Of a stretch of 64,000 nucleotides of DNA, positions 58,088 to 64,000 are shown in pieces; within the stretch, counting starts at the first letter, position 1; every line of letters begins with the position of its first letter. A model generated the notes under the pieces. The model was not told where the DNA came from and did not search any database. It was given only the letters and a program-made list of their open reading frames with translations. The DNA comes from Streptomyces longhuiensis (GTDB lineage Bacteria; Actinomycetota; Actinomycetes; Streptomycetales; Streptomycetaceae): the NCBI RefSeq assembly GCF_020616555.1, contig NZ_CP085173.1, positions 5,658,001-5,722,000 of the forward strand, in the 5' to 3' direction. Both the position numbers and the translations under genes were made by a program.

Positions 58088-58924
58088 ATGGTGCAGATCA
58101 AGACCCCCGAGCAGATCGCCAAGATGCGTGAGGCGGGGCTGGTCGTCGCCGCGATCCACGCGGCGACGCGCGAGGCCGCGGTGCCCGGTGCCACCACCCG
58201 GGACCTGGACGAGGTCGCGCGCAAGGTGCTCGACGAGCACGGGGCCAAGTCGAACTTCCTCGGCTACGGGGGATTCCCCGCGACCATCTGCACCTCGGTC
58301 AACGAGGTCGTCGTCCACGGCATCCCGGACGACAAGACCGTCCTCAAGGACGGCGACATCATCTCCATCGACTGCGGCGCGATCATCGACGGCTGGCACG
58401 GCGACGCCGCGTACACCGCGTTCGTGGGCACCGGTCACGCTCCGGAGCTGGTCGAGCTCTCCCGGGTGACCGAGGAGTCGATGTGGGCCGGCATCGCCGC
58501 GATGAAGAACGGCAACCGGCTCGTCGACATCTCGCGCGCCATCGAGTCCTACATCCGCCGCCAGCCCAAGCCGGGCGGCGGCAAGTACGGCATCGTCGAG
58601 GACTACGGCGGCCACGGCATCGGCACCGAGATGCACATGGACCCGCACCTGCTGAACTACGTCGAGCGCCGCCGCGGCAAGGGACCGAAGCTCGTCCCCG
58701 GCTTCTGCCTCGCGATCGAACCGATGGTCTCCCTCGGCACCCCGCGCACCGAGGTCCTCGAGGACGACTGGACGGTCATCACGACGGACGGCACCTGGTC
58801 CTCGCACTGGGAGCACTCCATCGCGCTGACCGAACAGGGCCCGCTGGTCCTCACGGCGCCGGACGGCGGCAAGGCGAAGCTGGCCGAGCTCGGTGTCACC
58901 GCCGCCCCGGACCCCCTTGCATAA
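58088..58924 (+). CDS. map: type I methionine aminopeptidase
   Basis: 278 aa from ATG 58088. Metal ligands are visible: Asp pair in SIDCGAIIDGWHGDAAYT, His in GGHGIGTEMH, Glu in AIEPMVSLG and the last Glu in WEHSIALTE. Removes N-terminal Met from nascent proteins. Lies 106 nt after adk, as in other actinobacteria. Confidence 0.96.
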   Translation: MVQIKTPEQIAKMREAGLVVAAIHAATREAAVPGATTRDLDEVARKVLDEHGAKSNFLGYGGFPATICTSVNEVVVHGIPDDKTVLKDGDIISIDCGAIIDGWHGDAAYTAFVGTGHAPELVELSRVTEESMWAGIAAMKNGNRLVDISRAIESYIRRQPKPGGGKYGIVEDYGGHGIGTEMHMDPHLLNYVERRRGKGPKLVPGFCLAIEPMVSLGTPRTEVLEDDWTVITTDGTWSSHWEHSIALTEQGPLVLTAPDGGKAKLAELGVTAAPDPLA

Positions 58925-59063
58925 TGATCTTCAGTGTGGGGCAAACTTCCCCGATTCGTCTTTCCGGGTGCCCTGACGTAGACTGACTCGTCGGCTCTCG
59001 TGCACACGCATGCCTGCATGTACGTGCTGAGTCGATCAAGGTAGTCGATTCGAAGGGCAAAGC

Positions 59064-59285
59064 GTGGCCAAGAAGCAAGGTGCCATCGAGATCGAAGGCA
59101 CTGTCGTCGAGTCTCTCCCGAACGCCATGTTCAAGGTGGAGCTCCAGAACGGCCACCAGGTCCTGGCTCACATCAGCGGCAAGATGCGTATGCACTACAT
59201 CCGTATCCTCCCTGACGACCGGGTCGTGGTGGAGCTGTCTCCGTACGACCTGACGCGTGGCCGGATCGTCTACCGGTACAAGTAG
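59064..59285 (+). CDS. infA: translation initiation factor IF-1
   Basis: 73 aa from GTG 59064 after GAAGGG. OB fold: [59 protein letters not shown] at 58978-58983 is a possible -10 for the infA-rpmJ-rpsM-rpsK transcript. Confidence 0.98.
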   Translation: MAKKQGAIEIEGTVVESLPNAMFKVELQNGHQVLAHISGKMRMHYIRILPDDRVVVELSPYDLTRGRIVYRYK

Positions 59286-59344
59286 ATCTTGCCCGCACCC
59301 TGCCTCGCGCGGGGTGGTGGCACTGACCCGGAGAACCTCACCCA

Positions 59345-59458
59345 ATGAAGGTCAAGCCGAGCGTCAAGAAGATCTGCGACAAGTGCAGGGTGATCCGCCG
59401 TCACGGCCGGGTCATGGTTATCTGCGACAACCCGCGCCACAAGCAGCGCCAGGGCTGA
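59345..59458 (+). CDS. rpmJ: 50S ribosomal protein L36
   Basis: 37 aa from ATG 59345. [20 protein letters not shown] then a zinc set CDKC, C (VICDNP) and H (PRHKQRQG), the zinc-binding C+ type. Between infA and rpsM, its standard place. Confidence 0.97.
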   Translation: MKVKPSVKKICDKCRVIRRHGRVMVICDNPRHKQRQG

Positions 59459-59645
59459 CGCACGACTGCAGTTCGCAGATTTTCGCGCGACGCAAGTAAG
59501 CACACATGCAGGACCCGTCCCTCTTCAGATCCATTGGTAATGGAGGGCGACACCCCCGGTCGGAGGCCGGGGACCCAGGATGTACCTCGTACGGCACCTG
59601 GGAACGGTTCTGCTGAAGACCTCCGAGTATCAACAGGAGCCTTGA

Positions 59646-60026
59646 ATGGCACGCCTTGAAGGCGTTGACCTCCCGCGCGACAAGCGCGTAGAGGTTGCCC
59701 TCACCTACGTGTTCGGCATTGGCCGCACGCTGTCCCAGCAGACGCTGGACGCCACCGGTGTGGACCGCAACATCCGCGTTCGTGATCTGTCCGAAGAGGA
59801 CCTGATCAAGATCCGCGAGTACGTGGACGCGAACATCCAGACCGAGGGTGACCTCCGTCGCGAGATCCAGGCCGACATCCGCCGCAAGGTCGAGATCGGC
59901 TGCTACCAGGGTCTTCGCCACCGTCGTGGCCTGCCCGTCCGCGGTCAGCGCACCAGCACGAACGCTCGTACCCGCAAGGGCCCGCGTCGCGCCATCGCCG
60001 GTAAGAAGAAGCCGGGCAAGAAGTAG
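59646..60026 (+). CDS. rpsM: 30S ribosomal protein S13
   Basis: 126 aa from ATG 59646 after [25 protein letters not shown] start, [36 protein letters not shown]. Head protein contacting P-site tRNA. 187 nt after rpmJ. Confidence 0.98.
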   Translation: MARLEGVDLPRDKRVEVALTYVFGIGRTLSQQTLDATGVDRNIRVRDLSEEDLIKIREYVDANIQTEGDLRREIQADIRRKVEIGCYQGLRHRRGLPVRGQRTSTNARTRKGPRRAIAGKKKPGKK

Positions 60027-60091
60027 TCCTCGCTCAGCGGTCTATCGACAGCTGTCGCTGCAGGACCGACCACCTCCCGTAGGAGTAATAG

Positions 60092-60496
60092 ATGCCCCCC
60101 AAGGGTCGTCAGGGCGCTGCCAAGAAGGTGCGCCGCAAGGAAAAGAAGAACGTCGCTCACGGGCACGCTCACATCAAGAGCACGTTCAACAACACGATCG
60201 TGTCCATCACGGACCCGACCGGCAACGTGATCTCCTGGGCCTCCGCCGGCCACGTCGGCTTCAAGGGCTCGCGCAAGTCCACTCCGTTCGCCGCGCAGAT
60301 GGCCGCCGAGTCGGCCGCGCGTCGCGCCCAGGAGCACGGCATGCGCAAGGTTGACGTCTTCGTCAAGGGTCCGGGCTCCGGCCGCGAGACCGCGATCCGC
60401 TCCCTCCAGGCCACGGGCCTCGAGGTCGGTTCGATCCAGGACGTCACGCCGACCCCGCACAACGGCTGCCGTCCGCCCAAGCGTCGCCGCGTCTGA
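60092..60496 (+). CDS. rpsK: 30S ribosomal protein S11
   Basis: 134 aa from ATG 60092. [73 protein letters not shown]. Platform protein. No rpsD follows, as expected in Streptomyces where rpsD is elsewhere. Confidence 0.98.
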   Translation: MPPKGRQGAAKKVRRKEKKNVAHGHAHIKSTFNNTIVSITDPTGNVISWASAGHVGFKGSRKSTPFAAQMAAESAARRAQEHGMRKVDVFVKGPGSGRETAIRSLQATGLEVGSIQDVTPTPHNGCRPPKRRRV

Positions 60497-60527
60497 TCTG
60501 ACGTACGACTGCTTGGTCTGAGGTTTT

Positions 60528-60561
60528 CGGGCGGTACGGCTCTTAAGGGCCGTATCGCCCG
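60528..60561 (+). terminator. hairpin between rpsK and rpoA
   Basis: A 13-bp stem (60528-60540 with 60549-60561, one G-U) and 8-nt loop, followed by GTACCCTTGT. Possibly a partial terminator in the 152-nt gap where rpsD lies in many other bacteria. Confidence 0.55.
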
Positions 60562-60648
60562 TACCCTTGTACTGCATCAACATCGGGACACCACCCGGTG
60601 GCATCAGGGCATCAAATAGTGGGTGCCCCTGACTGAAGGAATCACTTC

Positions 60649-61671
60649 ATGCTGATCGCTCAGCGTCCCTCGTTGACCGAAGAGGTCGTCGACGAGTTCC
60701 GCTCCCGGTTCGTGATCGAGCCGCTGGAGCCGGGCTTCGGTTACACCCTCGGCAACTCCCTGCGCCGGACGCTTCTCTCCTCGATCCCGGGTGCGGCGGT
60801 CACGTCCATCCGTATCGACGGTGTCCTGCACGAGTTCACCACCGTGCCAGGCGTCAAGGAAGACGTCACCGACCTCATCCTGAACATCAAGCAGCTGGTC
60901 GTCTCCTCGGAGCACGACGAGCCGGTCGTGATGTACCTGCGCAAGCAGGGCCCGGGTCTGGTCACCGCCGCCGACATCGCGCCTCCGGCCGGTGTCGAGG
61001 TGCACAACCCCGACCTCGTCCTCGCCACGCTCAACGGCAAGGGCAAGCTGGAGATGGAGCTGACCGTCGAGCGCGGTCGCGGCTACGTATCCGCCGTCCA
61101 GAACAAGCAGGTCGGTCAGGAGATCGGGCGCATCCCGGTCGACTCGATCTACTCGCCGGTCCTGAAGGTCACGTACAAGGTCGAGGCGACCCGTGTCGAG
61201 CAGCGCACCGACTTCGACAAGCTGATCGTCGACGTCGAGACGAAGCAGGCCATGCGTCCGCGTGACGCCATGGCGTCGGCCGGTAAGACCCTGGTCGAGC
61301 TGTTCGGTCTCGCCCGCGAGCTGAACATCGACGCCGAGGGCATCGACATGGGCCCGTCCCCCACGGACGCCGCCCTGGCCGCCGATCTGGCGCTGCCGAT
61401 CGAGGAGCTCGAGCTCACCGTTCGGTCGTACAACTGCCTCAAGCGCGAGGGCATCCACTCCGTGGGTGAGCTCGTCGCCCGCTCCGAGGCGGACCTGCTC
61501 GACATCCGCAACTTCGGTGCGAAGTCGATCGACGAGGTCAAGGCGAAGCTGGCCGGTATGGGCCTCGCGCTGAAGGACTCGCCTCCCGGCTTCGACCCGA
61601 CCGCCGCCGCGGACGCCTTCGGCGCCGACGACGACGCGGACGCGGGCTTCGTCGAGACCGAGCAGTACTAG
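60649..61671 (+). CDS. rpoA: RNA polymerase alpha subunit
   Basis: 340 aa from ATG 60649. N-terminal dimerisation domain ([22 protein letters not shown]), LERGRGY-type [10 protein letters not shown], and C-terminal domain [20 protein letters not shown] with [13 protein letters not shown] for UP-element and activator contact. An acidic tail ([15 protein letters not shown]) is typical. Confidence 0.98.
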   Translation: MLIAQRPSLTEEVVDEFRSRFVIEPLEPGFGYTLGNSLRRTLLSSIPGAAVTSIRIDGVLHEFTTVPGVKEDVTDLILNIKQLVVSSEHDEPVVMYLRKQGPGLVTAADIAPPAGVEVHNPDLVLATLNGKGKLEMELTVERGRGYVSAVQNKQVGQEIGRIPVDSIYSPVLKVTYKVEATRVEQRTDFDKLIVDVETKQAMRPRDAMASAGKTLVELFGLARELNIDAEGIDMGPSPTDAALAADLALPIEELELTVRSYNCLKREGIHSVGELVARSEADLLDIRNFGAKSIDEVKAKLAGMGLALKDSPPGFDPTAAADAFGADDDADAGFVETEQY

Positions 61672-61731
61672 GCGCTCCGCGAGGACGCCGGATTTTCGGC
61701 TGCGGGTCCGCTTCGGCTGGTCGCGCAGTTC

Positions 61732-61755
61732 CCCGCGCCCCTTACGGGGCGCGGG
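61732..61755. repeat. copy of a common Streptomyces intergenic repeat
   Basis: TCGCGCAGTTCC followed by a perfect 10-bp hairpin CCCGCGCCCC-TTAC-GGGGCGCGGG (61732-61755). From general knowledge this sequence type recurs in many Streptomyces intergenic regions. Here it fills the rpoA-rplQ gap and may stabilise or terminate the message. Confidence 0.6.
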
Positions 61756-61833
61756 TCTCCGACGGGCATCCGCCCGCTCGGATACTGACCCTGGTACCTG
61801 ATACGGCCGGGGCAGACACCTAGGAGATACACC

Positions 61834-62331
61834 ATGCCGAAGCCCACCAAGGGTGCCCGTCTGGGCGGCAGCGCTGCGCACGAGAAGCTGCTCATCGCGA
61901 ACCTCGCGAAGTCGCTCTTCGAGCACGGCAAGATCACGACGACCGAGGCCAAGGCCCGTCGTCTGCGCCCGTACGCGGAGCGTCTGGTCACCAAGGCGAA
62001 GAAGGGCGACCTTCACAACCGCCGTCAGGTGCTCCAGGTCATCACGGACAAGAGCGTCGTCCACACGCTCTTCACCGAGATCGCCCCGCGCTACGAGAAC
62101 CGTCCGGGTGGTTACACCCGTATCACCAAGATCGGTAACCGCCGTGGCGACAACGCGCCCATGGCTGTCATCGAGCTGGTCGAGGCGCTGACGGTTGCGC
62201 AGCAGGCCACCGGTGAGGCCGAGGCCGCCACCAAGCGTGCCGCCAAGGACACCGAGGCTGCCGCTCCGGCCGCCGAGGTCGTCGAGGACGCCGCAGCGGT
62301 CGAGGCCGCTGAGGAGTCCAAGGACGCCTGA
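61834..62331 (+). CDS. rplQ: 50S ribosomal protein L17
   Basis: 165 aa from ATG 61834 after [64 protein letters not shown]. An Ala/Glu-rich C-terminal tail of about 45 residues is an actinobacterial addition. Last gene of the alpha operon. Confidence 0.98.
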   Translation: MPKPTKGARLGGSAAHEKLLIANLAKSLFEHGKITTTEAKARRLRPYAERLVTKAKKGDLHNRRQVLQVITDKSVVHTLFTEIAPRYENRPGGYTRITKIGNRRGDNAPMAVIELVEALTVAQQATGEAEAATKRAAKDTEAAAPAAEVVEDAAAVEAAEESKDA

Positions 62332-62348
62332 GGCTCAGCCTTGATGTG

Positions 62349-62380
62349 AGCGGGTCCGCCCTTCGGGGCGGGCCCGCTTT
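62349..62380 (+). terminator. terminator after rplQ
   Basis: A 13-bp stem (62349-62361 with 62366-62378, one G-U) with TTCG loop and CTTT tail, 17 nt after rplQ. Confidence 0.85.
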
Positions 62381-62410
62381 CGTATTGCCTTCGCCTGAGA
62401 GGATCTGTGT

Positions 62411-63280
62411 GTGAGTGACGAGGTAGAGCCCGGGTTCGTGCGGGTGCGGCTGGATCTGTCGTACGACGGCAAGGACTTCTCCGGGTGGGCGAAGCAGGCC
62501 AGCGGCCGGCGGACCGTGCAGGGCGAGATCGAGGACGCGCTGAAGACCGTGACCCGGTCCGCGCAGACGTACGAGCTGACCGTGGCGGGGCGGACCGACG
62601 CGGGGGTGCACGCGCGCGGGCAGGTCGCGCATGTCGATCTGCCCGAGGACGTCTGGGCCGAGCACCAGGACAAGCTCCTGCGCCGGCTCGCGGGGCGGCT
62701 GCCGCACGATGTGCGGGTGTGGAAGGTGGCTCAGGCGCCGACCGGGTTCAACGCGCGCTTCGCCGCCGTGTGGCGTCGGTACGTGTACCGGGTGACCGAC
62801 AACCCCGGTGGTGTCGATCCGCTGCTGCGCAGTCATGTGCTGTGGCACGACTGGGAGTTGGACCTCGACGCGATGAACGCGGCCGCCGAGAAGCTGCTCG
62901 GGGAGCACGACTTCGCCGCGTACTGCAAGCGGCGCGAGGGCGCGACGACGATCCGTACGCTCCAGGAGCTGCGGTGGGAGCGGTCGCCCGACGGGATCCT
63001 CGAAGCGACCGTCCGGGCCGACGCCTTCTGCCACAACATGGTGCGCTCGCTGGTCGGCGCGATGCTGTTCGTCGGTGACGGGCACCGGCCGCCGGACTGG
63101 CCCGCGAAGGTCCTGGCCGCCGGTGTGCGGGACTCGGCGGTGCACGTGGTGCGGCCGCACGGTCTGACGCTGGAGGAAGTCGGTTACCCGGCCGACGAGT
63201 TGCTCGCGGCGCGCAGCAAGGAGGCCAGGAACAAGCGGACGCTGCCGGGAGCGCCCTTCTCGGAGCCGGGGTGCTGCTGA
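62411..63280 (+). CDS. truA: tRNA pseudouridine(38-40) synthase
   Basis: 289 aa from GTG 62411. [16 protein letters not shown] start, the catalytic Asp in [27 protein letters not shown] and [15 protein letters not shown]. Modifies U38-40 in the anticodon arm of many tRNAs. Commonly follows rplQ. Confidence 0.96.
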   Translation: MSDEVEPGFVRVRLDLSYDGKDFSGWAKQASGRRTVQGEIEDALKTVTRSAQTYELTVAGRTDAGVHARGQVAHVDLPEDVWAEHQDKLLRRLAGRLPHDVRVWKVAQAPTGFNARFAAVWRRYVYRVTDNPGGVDPLLRSHVLWHDWELDLDAMNAAAEKLLGEHDFAAYCKRREGATTIRTLQELRWERSPDGILEATVRADAFCHNMVRSLVGAMLFVGDGHRPPDWPAKVLAAGVRDSAVHVVRPHGLTLEEVGYPADELLAARSKEARNKRTLPGAPFSEPGCC

Positions 63281-63284
63281 ACCC

Positions 63285-64000
63285 CTACTGGGGTGCCTCT
63301 GCCGCCGCGGAGGCCTGTGCCTCGCCGCGCCGGGTGATCTGTCGGAACGTGAACTCGGCGAGGTCGTCACCGGTGGTGAAGACGGCGCGGTCCTTGGTGG
63401 TGACGTCCCGGCCGCCGCTGGTGAACCCGGCGGTCGTGAAGTACGCGTAGCGGCCGTACGAGTTGGTGGTCGAGCGGCAGATCGTCGTACGGCAGAACGC
63501 GGGGACGCCCGAGCCGGACAGGGAGGTCACGGTGCCCTTGGTGTACTGGTTCTTGGCCTTGGTGGCCTGGGCCTCCGTGTCGAAGACGGCGACGCCCACG
63601 GTGACCGCGACGCCGTCCTTCGCGTAGGTGGCGCGGATCAGGCGCGTGCAGTCGTTGCCGGTCAGGACGCCGCCGAGCGCGCCCTGGGTGACCGAGGCGC
63701 AGCTCTTCGTGCTGGCCGTGGCGCCCTTCTTGTAGACGCGGTCGCCGACGGTGAGCTTGGTGCCGGGGAAGAGGGTGTCCGCGCCGAGCGGGGCCTTGTC
63801 CTTCTTGGCGCTGGAGATGAAGTCCTTGGGGTCGAGCGGGGGCGGCGGCGTGGTCTCCGCGAACGTCGGGTCCGCCGGGGCCGTGTCGCTCGGGATGTCC
63901 GCGGTCGTCGGCAGCTGGTCGGCGGGCTTGTTCGAGGCCGTGCTGTTGCCGTTGGCGGAGACGATCGCGAACGCGACGGCCGAGCCGACGGCGACCGTGG
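63285..64000 (-). CDS. exported protein of unknown function (5' end outside window)
   Basis: The minus-strand frame stops at 63285 and stays open to the window edge, about 238 residues. It begins in a hydrophobic segment (VTVAVGSAVAFAIVSANGNS), the end of a membrane or signal helix, then a Thr/Pro/Asp linker (DTAPADPTFAETTPPPPLD) and a globular domain with five Cys, e.g. TKSCASVTQGALGG, GNDCTRLIRATYA, VPAFCRTTICRS. The domain is probably extracytoplasmic with disulfides. No known family recognised. Convergent with truA, 4 nt apart. Confidence 0.75.
   Translation of the reverse strand, partial: TVAVGSAVAFAIVSANGNSTASNKPADQLPTTADIPSDTAPADPTFAETTPPPPLDPKDFISSAKKDKAPLGADTLFPGTKLTVGDRVYKKGATASTKSCASVTQGALGGVLTGNDCTRLIRATYAKDGVAVTVGVAVFDTEAQATKAKNQYTKGTVTSLSGSGVPAFCRTTICRSTTNSYGRYAYFTTAGFTSGGRDVTTKDRAVFTTGDDLAEFTFRQITRRGEAQASAAAEAPQ

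Overview
The window is high-GC DNA with GTG/TTG starts, purine-rich ribosome binding sites and actinobacterial gene content. The order secE-nusG-rplKA-rplJL-rpoBC-rpsLG-fusA-tuf-S10/spc/alpha operons-truA, the acidic NusG extension, the separate location of rpsD, the TTG start of rpoB and the tRNA gene set all point to a Streptomyces chromosome, read through its main transcription/translation cluster.

Left edge (1-2.8 kb): remains of an integration hotspot. Two nearly identical 49-nt copies of the 3' half of a tRNA-Tyr gene lie 2.1 kb apart. They follow a frameshifted, truncated TIR-domain gene and bracket a secreted glycine-rich protein with calcium-binding RTX repeats. No intact tRNA-Tyr or integrase is in the window.

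2.8-17.4 kb: ordinary Streptomyces chromosome. It holds NAD synthetase, small oxidoreductases, lipoproteins, an amidohydrolase with an eroded active site, tRNA-Thr/tRNA-Met/rpmG, a HadA/HadB-like dehydratase pair, a TetR/MFS efflux pair with a shared operator, murB, a second TetR/oxidoreductase pair with twin operators, a DsbA-like lipoprotein, adenosine deaminase and an aspartate aminotransferase.

17.5-31.8 kb: tRNA-Trp, secE, nusG, rplK, rplA, two lipoprotein genes, an L10-type leader with attenuator, rplJ, rplL, rpoB and rpoC.

31.8-38.1 kb: the most interesting region. A six-gene leftward cluster separates rpoC from rpsL. In transcription order it encodes a Crp/Fnr regulator, a class III nucleotide-cyclase-like protein, a STAND-like ATPase/helical-repeat protein, an SPFH-like protein, a three-TM protein of the Pycsar effector type (PycTM, formerly DUF5706) and an M48 metalloprotease. 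The cyclase tail and the ATPase N-terminus share a short glycine-rich motif resembling bacterial amyloid signalling motifs. A near-consensus CRP site (TGTGA-N6-GCACA) lies just upstream of the cyclase, and the Crp-like protein keeps the E. coli CRP recognition residues. I read this as a candidate cyclic-nucleotide stress or antiphage system that combines Pycsar-like and NLR-like parts with its own cNMP-responsive regulator. Function is inferred, not shown.

38.2-64.0 kb: rpsL, rpsG, fusA, tuf; a convergent PIG-L deacetylase and a small membrane protein; then the S10, spc and alpha operons (rpsJ to rplQ) with secY, adk, map and infA embedded; truA; and the C-terminal part of a secreted protein cut by the window end. 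The rpsL and rpsJ leaders share a 25-nt hairpin element with one mismatch.
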